Part shown: one piece after another, positions 34,316 to 45,950 of the stretch
Layout: the number at the start of each line of letters is the position of its first letter
How positions within the stretch are numbered: the first letter of the stretch is position 1
From: Pelecanus crispus
Lineage: Eukaryota > Chordata > Aves > Pelecaniformes > Pelecanidae
DNA length: 64,000 bases
Direction: 5' to 3'
Assembly: GCF_030463565.1 (NCBI RefSeq)
Contig: NC_134649.1
Location: 37,411,044-37,475,043, forward strand
The notes under the pieces: model-generated
Database searches by the model: none
The model's input: only the letters and a program-made list of their open reading frames with translations
Told to the model about the DNA's origin: nothing
Translations under genes and position numbers: made by a program

Positions 34316-37300
34316 ACCATTTGGGTGGTTAATTACCCTTGCTCTTAAGTAAACAGATAATTGTGCCTTATTGAAGGGTGGATGTTGAAGAGACAAAAGA
34401 TGGGGTATGGGCTCTGCTTCCCTCATTTGCAGCGGCTCCTCCTGGCCCTGCCATGCAGGATGAGGATGGATGGCTGGTCTTTTGCATGGTGCTGCATCTC
34501 CAGATCATGGGCCACTGCTGCAGCTCTGCCCTCAACATCCTCCAACACTTTGAGGAGCCCGCCTCCATGGATCTGGGGTGATTTTTAACGAATTTGCGTG
34601 ATTCAGTGAATTCCCTAATTGATCACTTGCCAGCAGGGCTGGCGTCACTGGCCGGCATGAGGGAAATGTGACAAGAACAACCAGTATTTATTAAGGAGCT
34701 GGCACTGGAAAGGAAGCACCCTGGTGAGAGCCCCAGGGAAGCTGCTGGGACTGGAGAGGCTGGGTTTCCCAGCAGATTTAGGCAGCAGGACCTGGGCAGC
34801 CTCAAGCCAGTGGAAGCAGAAGACATAATTGCCCTGATTACTGCCATGCCATGGTTTCTAGTTTTTCTTTGCACTGATGGCCAGAAACATAATGGTTTTA
34901 ACATCAGGACTGAGATGCTGGAAGCTGCTCCAGTGATAAGGAGCCTGTCAGGGCAGGGACATGTGAATTCATGCTGTGATGCCCCCAGTTCTCCATTTCC
35001 ATAGCCCTCGGTGATAAGAAGGGCAGGAAAATGAAAGAACCACAAAGCCACACTTTGAAGAACCTCTCTGTTCACCTAAAAGAAAGGGATCAAAGAGCCT
35101 GAGCACCTTTCCCATCTTCCCTGGGACAGCCTGCACTGGCGAGCTGCCTTGAAGCTGCCCAAGTAGAGATGTGGGCTTTGGGTCTTTGCAGGAAGGTGAA
35201 GAAAACTCTCCTGGATGGGTACCTGCACATCACACAGGCACAGTCTAGCTCTGCCTGCGATGCCGATCGGCTGTGGCTCTCCCGCATGGCACTGGCCAGG
35301 GCAGGCTGGCATAAGCTCTGCCGCAAAAGCCCCAAATGGGGCAAGCAGGGCTGGAGCTGCTCTGAGGGGCTGCAGCCCTTCCTGAGCAGCACAAATCGTG
35401 TCCCCATGGGGCAACAGTGGTAACAGATGACAATAATCCCTGCCAGCTGTTAGCAGAGGTGCTCTGCAGGCTTCACAAGCAAGCATGAAGCGAGCCTCTT
35501 GTCACCTTTGCGAGGATGGGAAGCCCAGCGTGAGCCCGGCCAGCTCGCTGTGGCTCACAGCACGCGTGCACGCTGCCAGCCTCGTGCCTCCCTGCCGGCA
35601 CGGCACCAAGCCACCTGTGATGAGGGAACCAAAACGCTGTGGCCGGGAGGATTTTGCAGGTTTTTTCATTAACCTTGGCCCAGATACAGTTTGGTTTAAC
35701 AATCCCTACACAGATTGCCCAGATCAGGGCAGCGTTTGCCTCATCTCTGAGATGAGAGAGAGAAAATCATCAGGAATTTTTTTTCAGATAACTTCACCAC
35801 CTCTGTGACCCCACCGATAGATTTGCCCTAGGAAGGGGGCAGCAGCCTTTGCTCTGTGCCAGCCGCAGCTCACGTTCCTCCCATCTCTAGCATGGCTGCT
35901 GTGGCCGCTCTGCTTGCGAGCCTGCCCTACTTTGGATCAGCCCACAACATCTTTGATTTTGAGGTCAGTGACAGCTGCTGGCAGGCCTGGACTTATGCCA
36001 TGTTTACTTTTTAAGCAGCTCAATGCAAATACAAAATTAACAGCTTCCTTGGGCTGCTTTAACTATTTCATAATTTTTGCTGAGGAATTGAGCATGAATT
36101 AGTGTGGGGCTCATGGCCTCCACGCAGCTGCGGCTGTTTGCACCGGATGAGGCTTTGGTCCTTCTATTTAATCCTGGGTTTGGTTATTGAGCCCTCACTA
36201 ATAACTGCTTTATGCTGGGCTCACATGTAATCTGCAGCGTAACTCTGGTACTCCTTTTCCCTTGGGGGATGGAGGGGATCTTTGCAGCTTTCCAGTGACC
36301 TTCTGCATCCTCTTCCCTCCAGGGGATGCAGGGCTTTTCTGGCAAGGCGTTTGCCCCGCGCTGCCAGCAGTGCACCCCCTGCCAGCCCTTCCCGGGGCAG
36401 AGGCACTGCGAATACACCCTCCAGTCCTTCTCCATCGGCCAAACCCTCCCGCCGCCTCGCTGGGAGAGCCTTGGCCCTGCAGTGACAGGCAGCTGAGGAG
36501 CGGCAGGAGGCCAGCAAGACGTCATCCCTGTGCTGGGAGCACACGCTGTTCCCTTCTGCAAATGACTCGGGAGGAAGGAATTTAACTCAGAATTTCCTCC
36601 TTAAGAGCGCTGGCCCTTGTTCTGGGCAGAGTCTTCTGGGAGAGGGATTTTGGCCAGCTGCAATGCAGGGGGAGGGCATGGGGTGGCTGTCAAGGCTGGG
36701 ATGCTGCTGGGGAAGAGTGCTCAGCCAGCCAGAGCCCCCTGTTTCCTCATTTCTTCGAATCTCTCCTGCACAGGTTTCTGTAGCCCCAGCTACCAGGGGA
36801 GGCTCAGAGATGGAGAGGTGGGGAGGAGAGAGATTAAAAGTGGCCATGGCTTGGGCAGCCCCCACGGGGCCCTGGAGGCGCTGGTACGAGGTGACAGTGT
36901 CAGACCGCCTCGGGAGGCATGTGAAGCATTTGCAGCCTTGTAGGCATGCTGAGGGCTCCCTGCACAGATCCCCTGCCTCTCCTCACCGCTCCGGGGCTGC
37001 ATTGTTCGTGCCGGGCTAGCTGCCCGCAGCGCTCTGCCCAGGGGCTGCTGAGAGCCCAGTGCCCAATGTACAGCATCTTTGCGAAGAGGTGCAGGGCGAA
37101 TCCTCCTCTTTGCCACATGACTGCTGGTGCCATGTCATGGCCTGAGCCGCCCTTCCACATGGCCGGCTAGCACGTGAGTTGCTCTGACCCAAAAGCAAGA
37201 GCCGGTGGCCAGGCTGGAAACTGTGACCTCCCTGCAGGAGCAGCTCTCTCTGTTACTTGCTCCAGAGCCATGGTGTTCTGCTTTTGCTTGCTTCTCTTTC

Positions 37301-40300
37301 AGCTCTACAGTGGTCTGGGTACTGGGAACAGCCAGCATAATTAGCGCTTTTGGTGCCACTTGCTCGTCATGGACATTGAAGCCCTTTGCAAATTTCCCTG
37401 TAAGAAGTAGGTCAGCATAAACCCTCTCTTTGGAAAGAGAAGCAGCACAGAGGATTAATTAACTTGCTTGGTATTGCACAGCCAGGCAATGGCAGTGCTG
37501 CCGGAAAGCATCCCCCGGTCCCGGGGGGGAAGCGGGGGTTCTCATGGCAGGGCCCTCCTCCTCCTCGCCCAGCACCCACATGATTGAGATGCTCCTTGTT
37601 TGCTCTCCCAAACCAGGCTCCATCCAGCAGCTTGTGAGTGCAGCCTGGTTGTCTGCTGACTGAGTGATAAAGTTCCCGTCCTTAACAGCCCTGCGGCTCG
37701 CGGTCGCTGATGCCTGGATGTTCGCAGCCGATGCCTGTTTCAAAGCAGCAGAAGCTGGCAGTGATGTAACCCGGCACTAAAAATATCCCAAGGAAGAGTC
37801 CCTGAAGCAGCAGGAGAAACTGCAGGGAAGGCATATACGGGATATATTTGACAAGAAATGACACTCCCAATCGATGCTGATTCAGTCTGTCCTCTTGGCA
37901 TTGCCCAGAGCGCTGGTGCTCCAGGGACGACGGGCCAGGAGTGCTGGCTGCTGCCAGCTTCCTATCTAGGAACTCGCAGAAAGACAGAGCGTATTCATCC
38001 CAGCTGGGAGAGAGCACTGCTCATCCCCATCCTTCCCAGTTCTTGTGTGGGTCTTCGGTTTGCACCCTTAGCCATGGAGAGTTATAGCTGGGTGGTGGGC
38101 AGGATGGAGCCCGCAGCAAGGGGCAGGAGGGTGCAGGTCCCAGCCATGGACATGCACGTTACAGCATTTTTTTGGCAGAGGACAGGTCTGCTATCGAGTG
38201 GAGCAATCTGCTTGGGGAATTCCCCATGAAATAACTAGGAAATCTGCAGTAGCTGAGCCTGTTCCTCCTTGGTGCCCAGCACACAAGGCTGAGCTTCCCT
38301 GCATGGCCATGGCCCTGAGTGGGCTTGTAGCCCTGGAGCTCGCAGCCACTGCTGGCCTGCCCCATGGCACCGTGGGCTCTGCTGTGAGTACTGTCAGCTC
38401 CTCAGCGGGGACAGCTCCATGGAGGGGAAGAATTTTGCTCTTCCATGAATAAAGAGGATTTATTGTGAGGTGAGCTGGACCTCCTCATTTAGGAGAACCT
38501 GGTAGAATTTTCCCCTTCAAAGTGGGATGAAAAGGCTCATTTGCAAAGCTAAAAGATAGATGGGGGTATGTTCTGACTCCTACAGCATCACCTCCTCCCT
38601 GATGGCTGCTCAGAGGAAAGCTAACAGGAGGAGCAGGCAAGGGGAAGGAACAGGAGGAAAACCACAACCAGGCTCCTCCATGGGAGAGAAGACGGGGGAC
38701 TGCCTCCAGGGACTGACTGGAATGGGAAAGGGAGGGAGGCTTTGGTTCCTGCGGCAGGGGGGTTACTGCCGGAGCATCTGCAGCACGAGCCTGCGGTTAT
38801 TCTGTTGCTGCAGTCTTGGTGGGCAGGGAACGGAGCTGTTGCTGAGTCTGTGCCGTCCCGAGCCAGAGTCACGCTTGATTTCTGCAAGGAAGCAGGTATC
38901 GCAGACAGCGCCTGGCCCATCTGCAGTGAGACGGATGGCAGTGAGTGAGGCGTCACAAGCCCTTTCCTTCCTGCACAAAAGGTGCCCTGTGATGTGTGAA
39001 ATACAGACAGTCCCCTCCCAATCGCTATTTTTGCCACTATTTCTTTTTCTCGTTTGACTTACTGGTGCAAAATCTTGCAAGCATTAAATTGGCTGTATGG
39101 GGACGAGAAGTATTCTGTAATTGGTTCTTCACCCAGGGGGACTCGGTAAGGGATGTCTGCAGCTGCCAAGCCAAAGCCTCTGACCTTCTCTAGCGTGCAA
39201 ACACCTCTGAAAGGGTCTGCTGGGACTGCCCCTGATTCTACAGAAATGTAGCGGGAGCAGGATTTGGGGTGTATCTCTGGGCAAAACCAGGCTGTGCAAA
39301 GCGGCCGCAGAAGCGAAAATGGAAATCGAAGGCTGGGGGTGGCAGGTTTAAAGCAGCTGAAGGACAAGCTGACTTATTTTGATTGATATTTATATCTGAA
39401 CTGGCTTTTCCCTGCCCTAAATAGTCTGTGCTGCTGTGCTGCACTGAGCAACGCCAGTGACATTTCAGCAGTGCCAGGCAGGTAGGTGTGGCGGGGTGTG
39501 CGACCGCAGGATGCCAGCCAAGCCCCAGTATCACCCGGCTTGGGAAGTTCCCAAAATGTTCTCTGGAGGAGTTTCAGCTCTGAGTCGTGCTTCTTTTTGC
39601 ATGCTGGGGAGTTGGGGCTGTTTCACTGAAGGTGAAGCCATGAAATTGTGGCCATATACAGGGCAGTGCCTCAGGGTGAGCACATGAGCTGCTTCATCGC
39701 GAGGTCTGGGTGCACCAACAAAGACCGAGGGTCTCTGGGCAAAGCCTGGAGCGGAAAGCACAATCCCAGACATGGGAGTCTGGCCCTAAGCACCACCATG
39801 ATAAACATAATTGTTCCACAAATAATAACACAAATAGAGATAATTATTCCAGCCTGCTGGAGTGGCCCTTGTGCTGCTGCCCGGCCCTGCAGGATGGGGA
39901 AAGGAGCGGGGCGATTTATTCACCAAGGAGTGCCTGAGGGAGGCTCAGAAAAAGGGGATTCAGATGGCAAAAGCTGCAGGAGGGCAGGCACTGGGGGATG
40001 GAGCTGCTGCAGCCTACAAGCACAGAGGAAACCGAAACTGCCGGCTCTTTCCGGCTTCAGCTGCGGCTGAGATGGTCGCTCATGGAGCACAGCAGCACTG
40101 GCACGGAAGGCAGGAGCAAGGGGCTGACCCAAACCTGTGGATCTGGGTTTTCACTGCAGAGTCTGCAGCAGGGCTGTGACCTGCCCCAAACACACACCCC
40201 ACCAGCCTGACAGATTCCCAGTGTACTCTCCCAGAAGAGCTGGAACACCATGTGTGGGTGATGCCACTGTGCCGGAGTGGCCACGGCTGCGTACCGCCAG

Positions 40301-40549
40301 CGTTATCAGTGCGCACTGGGAGACGGGGTCCCGCCTGCGCATTTAAAGGCTCTGCCTTGCCCCACAGGAAAACTTAGAAAAGATTGTATGGAAAAAAACC
40401 CTCTGGCCTCTCCTAACCTTTGGGCACTTGCTATCTATGTATTGTTCATTTTGTGTGGTTTTTGGCAAGTGATTGTTTTATCCTACAGTAACACATGAAT
40501 TCTGCCGTGGCAGCAGTTCACTAGGTAAGAGAGTTCTGCTGGAGAGTTA

Positions 40550-41001
40550 CAGCCTCAGCAGACAGGACTGATGAGGAGCGGCTGAGGGAACTGGGATTGT
40601 TTAGCTTAGAGAAGAGGAGGCTGAGGGGAGACCTTATCGCTCTCTACAACTACCTGAAAGGAGGTTGTAGTGAGGTGGGTGTTGGTCTCTTCTCCCATGT
40701 AGTTAGCGATAGGACGAGAGGAAATGGGCTTAAGCTGCGCCAGGGGAGGTTTAGGTTGGAAGTTATGAAAAATTTCTTTATGGAAAGGGTGGTCAAGAAT
40801 TGGAACAGGCTGCCCAGAGAGGTAGTGGAGTCACCATCCCTGGAAGTGTTCAAAAAACGTGTAGATGTGGCACTTCAGGACATGGTTTAGTCTAGTCTAC
40901 CCTTGATTGGTTTAGTGTGGACTTGGTAGTGTAGGTTAATGGTTGGACTGGATGATCTTAAAGGTCTTTTCCAACCTAAACGATTCTATGATTCTATGAT
41001 G
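40550..41001 (+). mobile_element. CR1 LINE, 5'-truncated 3' end, sense
   Basis: This is a clear CR1 non-LTR retrotransposon tail of about 450 bp. It contains the typical CR1 blocks GAGGCTGAGGGGAGACCTTA, CTACAACTACCTGAAAGGAGG, TTGGAACAGGCTGCCCAGAG and GGTTGGACTGGATGATCTTA. It ends in the diagnostic tandem ATTCTATG repeats (40983-41000). The frame at 40597-40890 is a relic spanning the CR1 3' region (ending in [17 protein letters not shown]-like sequence), not a host gene. Severe 5' truncation is the rule for CR1 and this copy cannot move by itself. It is much less diverged than the other two CR1 remnants in the window. Confidence 0.95.
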
Positions 41002-41929
41002 AAGGGAGGGGAGCGTGGGGACACAGCAGTTATCAGGACCCCAAGCCGGATCTCCATTAGCAGCCCACAGACACTGTCTCCAGGGCTCAGTATGGCTGAG
41101 TGGGCAAGGCAGGCTTTCTGGGGCTGGGGGGGCTCATCCGGGAGCCCCCAGAGTGGGTCTGGCAAGAGTTCTTGCTCTCTGAAGAGGCTGAAGATCTCCC
41201 CGGCACAGGCCAGGGAGTGGTTTGTATGCATTGCTGGCTCAGAGGCAGGTCTTTTTTGCTGCCCTCTTTTCTGATCGCTCTCCTGCATCTTCCCTGGGCA
41301 GCGGAGCAGGCTGCAGCAGGACAGGGGCACACACAGTCAGTCCAGGGCTTCTGCAGAAACCCAGCAAGTGCCGTCGGGCTGGGCCATGGCATTCAGCCCT
41401 CTCGCAGCAGGTAAGCAGCCTGCCTGGCTGGGCACTGCCGCTGTCCCCATTTTCAGCGCACCGTGGATCACGTGTGCTCCCTGCTTGCCTGAAGCACAGC
41501 TAACACATTAAACCTTAAACCATAAGTTACAGATGGTTTTGCTTGTGGTTCCTGGGTCTGGTCAGATCAGTTAAAAGGAACTTGGGGTGGAGAAAAACTT
41601 TTCCATTAATCGCAGCCTTTTGCAGGAAAGCACAGATCCTTCACCTGTGATCCCCTCGCACCCTGGCTCGTCGAGCAGCAGTTGTCAGCTCTCCATCTCT
41701 GCAGCTCTTGAGAAATCCCAGAACTGAGCTTCCATCCCAGTAAACAAAGTCCGGTTGTGTTTTTCTTCTGTGACTCATCCATCAATTTGTAATTGCTCAG
41801 GAGTAATAGAAAGTGCCTGGCGAGGGACAGGCCTGCCCAGCGGGCGGCTGAACTGCTGGGGCTCCAGGGCAGCTGACTTTACTGCTGCCCTGCACAAAAA
41901 AACCCATCGTCATCCTCCTTCTTCCAGCT

Positions 41930-42130
41930 CCGTTCTCATAATTATTATTTTTGACCCTGAGAGGACTGAGGATAGAGCATGGAATCTATTTCCGTGCAAG
42001 ACATCTTTAAAGCATGACATTTCCCTGCTACCTCATTAAATTAAGTGTTGTCCTCTTTTAGTGGCCTGGCTTTTTGAGTCCTGAATCAGACACATCATCT
42101 GATGAAATGTTTTGCAAGTAAATAATAACT
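41930..42130. promoter_or_regulatory. AT-rich candidate regulatory island
   Basis: Complex AT-rich sequence with ATAATTATTA and ATTAAATTAA cores, in otherwise GC-rich intergenic DNA. It shows no repeat signature and no coding potential. This is a weak call based on texture. Confidence 0.2.
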
Positions 42131-42632
42131 AGAACCATGTGCATTAATTTGAACTACCACAGGCATGGTAAAAATGGCACAGACCACACCACGCAGACAG
42201 AGCACGGGATTAAGATTGTGGGTGAGGACTATGCAGTTAGAAAACTCTATTGGGTTGGAACTGGGCTGATTTGGCAAGAAGTGGCTGAATTTTGGGGGGT
42301 TTATATTTTTTGATTCAGGGTCTCAGTTTTCATACAAATTAAATTTTGCAACCCTCATTGCAGCAAGAATAATATTGAACCAGGGAGTTTCATAACAGTC
42401 CACTGCTCCCTGTAAAAGGAACAATTCCTAGATCCTTAGCAGGGGAGACAAAAAAATGAATATGCATGAACTTTATGCTCAAGGATGTTTCCTCCAGATC
42501 ATGGATTTGACACAGCCCAAGAGGGAGAAGTTTTGCTCTGCCGCTTCCTATATTGTACCGGTTCTGTAAATAACGGGAAGTGCTTGTTCCTTTACCCTGT
42601 CAGTCTGACACTTTTCACCAGCTCCTTAAAAA

Positions 42633-42680
42633 TGTGTGTGTGTATACATATATATATATGTGCACACACAGTGCACACAA
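42633..42680. repeat. TG/TA/CA dinucleotide microsatellite
   Basis: TGTGTG, then an alternating TATATATATA core, then GTGCACACAC. The alternating purine-pyrimidine stretch could adopt Z-DNA and is likely length-polymorphic. Confidence 0.85.
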
Positions 42681-44079
42681 GGGAGAGGAAAGTGTTTGTG
42701 GAAGCGGGGTGTTTGTTGCCTATTTAATTTGTGAATTATTTTGGCAGTGGGAGAAACAGGCACCTTTCTGACTGCCTGCGTGAGCAGATCCTCATCGGCT
42801 TAAACGCTGCATCTCCTTTGTCTTGGCGAGGAGGAGGAGGGTGGAGGAGCGTTGCTGTTGCAGTGACTCCTAGAGCTAAGCGTCTTATATTCAACAGCCT
42901 CACACCATTGCTCAGGGTGAAATGTTCTCACGAAGTGGTGCAGGGTCACCTGGAGTGCCAGGCAGCCAAAGGATCAGCCTTGCTTGCGTGTCTGGGAGCA
43001 TGGCTAGCTGGAGGTTCATCCTAGAGCCGATGGGATGCGGGGCTGGAAGTTTAGGAAGTGTCCATGAGCCATGTGTGGGCAAGGACAGTGGGGGAATGAA
43101 AGGCTTGCCAAGCCGAGCTTGATGTTTACGTCTTATTACAGGCATGAACTGTATCAGGGAAGCTGATCGCGGGGGAGGTAGGAGATGGCTGAGTGACTCG
43201 CATAGCCTGGAATTGCTCCCCCGCTAATTAAGAGGAACAGAAAGAAGCGCAGTGAGGAGCAAGCCTTGAGGAAACCTAATGCTGCCATGAGCATGTGGGA
43301 ATATTCCCAGCCTCTGGAGGGGTTGTGCAGCCACCCACTGGGTAGGGGTCCCATGGGGTGGCACCTCAGATCCCCTCTCCTTGTGGCTGGGGAACATAAA
43401 TCAGACATGAGCCCTGGACCAGCTCTGGGCTTGCAAACAAAGATTAAAACTAGTAGCCTGTGTCGATAATCTCCAGCCATAACTGGCAGTCTCTTGAGTA
43501 AATTACAGACCTGCTCTCTCACGACCAGCTTCAGCCCAAAGAGGCATGTATTTAAAAGAAAATCTTTAAATATCCAAGGAAAGTCACCAGTTTTAAACGG
43601 CGAGAGACACATATGAAAACAGATTTTGAAATCAAGATAATCATGATGGCGCCAGCCAGATAAATTAGAAGATCCTCACCAGGCAGCCCTGCTTGGCTTT
43701 GACTGTCAGCCTGATGGACAAGAGAGGCATATTTTAAGCAGTGAGAACCAAGGGGTATAATTGTTTCTTACACAAGACTGTACACATGCTTGTACTTTAG
43801 AACAAGGAGAAATCAGACATCTCTTGCCCTCTGAATCTCTTTGGTGAACTGATGTTCATGTCTCCAAATGGAGGAGCCGTTCCTGAGCCAGACAGGCCCC
43901 GGGCCCACGCAGGAGCGGGCAGCTGGGGAGTGGAGGTGGGAGGTTTGAGCGAGATGCTCTGTGTGTGCAGCCCTGCCTTGGCAGCCCGTGGCCAGAAAGG
44001 CTGCGTCCCTTCTGGAAACAAAGGATGCCTTTTGCTGTGTGCGTTGTACAGCAGAATTGTGGTGGCTGGTGTGGCTTTT

Positions 44080-44300
44080 AGCTCTGACCTTTATTTAAAT
44101 AAAATGCAGAGTAATTTGTATCTAAGTGGAGTTGTTCTGTCTCATTAGTGTGATTAAATAGATGGCAGAGCGTTACTAAGTTCATTGTCAGAGAGACTGT
44201 TGCTTAGTAATTTAAACTGCAATAATCTCATTATTCAGTCATTTTTTTCTTACAACGATGGTGGCTCTGTTGTTACAGGCGCATTCATGGGCTTGCATGC
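44080..44300. promoter_or_regulatory. Candidate conserved enhancer upstream of the 45-kb CpG island
   Basis: About 220 bases of AT-rich but complex sequence with many TAAT/ATTA cores, TTATTTAAATAAAA, and paired TTACTAAG and TTAGTAAT motifs. It stands out from its surroundings and lies about 1 kb upstream of the second promoter island. Conservation cannot be judged from one sequence. Confidence 0.3.
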
Positions 44301-44989
44301 AAACCCCGACAACTGTGATGGCATTTAAAACATCAGGCCACAGGCTGTGAGAAGTCATTCAGGGTAAAGCTGAGTACGGGGAGCCTCTGGGACTTTCGAC
44401 CGCATAAGCCTGAAGGAGATTTTTGGTGGTATAGAAACAGAAATGCAGAACTAACAGTTGAGCTTAGGCGTACGGCCCTATAAGCCTCCTCTGCTTCAAG
44501 GACTTGACGGATGCTCTTCCTCTGCCTGCTCAGCGGGGCAAGAGGTGAAAGCGACCCTGCAGCCAGGCCCCAGTCACATCCTAATTAACAGCACCTGTCG
44601 CACACAAACAGAGATAAACCGTTTTGAAGCAGGCACTGAGGCAAAGTTAACCAGAGCCCTATCTATGGCTGCTGCGGCCTGCAAGTCAAGGAGGAGCGAC
44701 TCCGAAGATCGTTAAGGGCGCAGGAAGAGGAAACCCAACCCTCCCCACCCCGCGCAGGGCTGGCACCAGGCTGAGGGCCGCTGGGTGGGGGCTCAAAGCT
44801 CGGGGACAAGGCAGGGTGCGTGGCAAGGCCAGCTCAGGCAGAGGCATTCGCCTCGAAAAGGTGGAGGCCGTGTCCTGTGCTTGCCGGACAAAGCTGAGGC
44901 AGGTCCCACGCGGAGGCTGGCAGCTACAGAGGGGCTGCTTCTCCCCGTGGTTCTGCTTCCCTAGGCCGGGACTACGGAGAAGGCCGGCC

Positions 44990-45950
44990 ATCCCCACCTC
45001 CCCGTAGCTTCCGAGGAAGGGGTGCGCAGCCAGGCCGGGCTGCAGAGCGAGGACGGGGAAGCCCTGAGGCGCCGAGCGCTGCCTGGGCCTGCCGCACCTC
45101 CGCCCGCCCCAAGGCCGCCGAGGCGACCCTGCCCGGTGCCCGCCGCCCGCCCCGGCTCCCCTAGCAACAGCGGCGCTGGCGGCCGCCCAATCAGCGCGCG
45201 GCGGTGCGGGCCGAGCCAATAGGGAGGCGGACGGGGGGCGGGGCGTGCTGGGGTGGGGGAGGGCCGGCCCCGCGTCGCGACGCCATTTTAACGTCTGAGG
45301 AACAAAAGAGGCGAAGCCGCCGCCGGTGCCGGCCTGACACCAGGTAACGGGCGCGTCCCGCCGCTGCCCGGCGCCTGCCGGACGGCCCGCTCGGCGCTGC
45401 GGGCTCTCGGCGAGCCTGCCGCCGGCCTCCCCCCCTCCCCGGTGCCGTCGGCTCTGAGGGGGTGGCCGGGGGCTGCCGCTGGCGTGTGAGCCGCGGCGGG
45501 GCCCTCCCTCCGCAGGCCCCAGCCCCGCCCGTCGCGGGAGGTCGGCGCCCGGACCGGCGGAGGCGGGGGGAGGCGGCTGTCCGGCTTCCCGCTGGGGATG
45601 CTCGGCGGCAGTTTCGGGCGTGTGGCGGCGGCAGGAGGAGGGGCATTGCCCGGGCTCCGGGGGTGGGGGGTGGGCACTGCCATGGCTCCTTCCCGGGGGA
45701 GCGGGAGCAGGGCTCTGGCCTGGCATCACCCCCCGGGGGTGCGGGTTTGCTCCTTGATGCGGGGGCGGGCAACAGCGTTCACGGAGCGTCCCCGTTCGCA
45801 CATCGCACCGCTTCCTGCGAGCCCTGCGCTCCCCCGCGGGACTGTGCGGGGCGGCGGCGGGGGTTACCGGGGCGGGAGGTTTGCGGCAGCGCCGGGCCTG
45901 GCTCCGGGGGGCCGCGCAGTTCTGCGATCTTACGTGGCTGGGTGACCCCC
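44990..45950 (+). promoter_or_regulatory. CpG-island promoter, probably the upstream promoter of IP6K2
   Basis: A strong CpG island has two CCAAT boxes (45187-45191 and 45216-45220, 29 bp apart), a GGGGCGGGGC Sp1-type box (45235-45244), TCGCGA (45275-45280) and GCCATTTT, a YY1-type site, at 45282-45289. Motif order and spacing fit a TATA-less plus-strand promoter with initiation near 45.28-45.30 kb. A donor follows at 45343/45344. The next plus-strand gene is IP6K2, so an alternative IP6K2 promoter is the simplest reading. A separate non-coding RNA, or a divergent promoter, is possible. Confidence 0.6.
45285..45343 (+). other. Putative non-coding first exon with splice donor
   Basis: Sequence just downstream of the CCAAT/Sp1/YY1 cluster contains no ATG and ends in ACACCAG|GTAACG, a good donor. 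No coding exon in a compatible place follows until IP6K2. The acceptor TTTTAACAG at 61095 is the natural partner. The 5' end is approximate. Confidence 0.45.

Larger units (their letters stand above)
16001..44700. other. Long intergenic region, no protein-coding exon recognised
   Basis: About 28.7 kb between ABHD6 and the next CpG island. Open frames reach 150-270 codons on both strands only because the DNA is GC-rich and stop-poor. They are rich in Pro, Ala, Gly, Cys and Trp and resemble no family I know. The contents I can name are old and young CR1 fragments, small tandem repeats and several AT-rich islands that may be regulatory, each listed separately. I see no tRNA or other structured RNA gene. 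Confidence 0.65.

Noticed and set aside
40597-40890. A 97-codon frame with protein-like sequence
   Set aside because: It is the well-known CR1 3' end translation, part of the mobile element and not a host gene.
44686-45801. A 371-codon open frame on the minus strand
   Set aside because: It lies across the CpG island, is almost pure Pro/Arg/Gly/Ala/Ser, has no family similarity, and other frames are equally open. It is explained by GC content.
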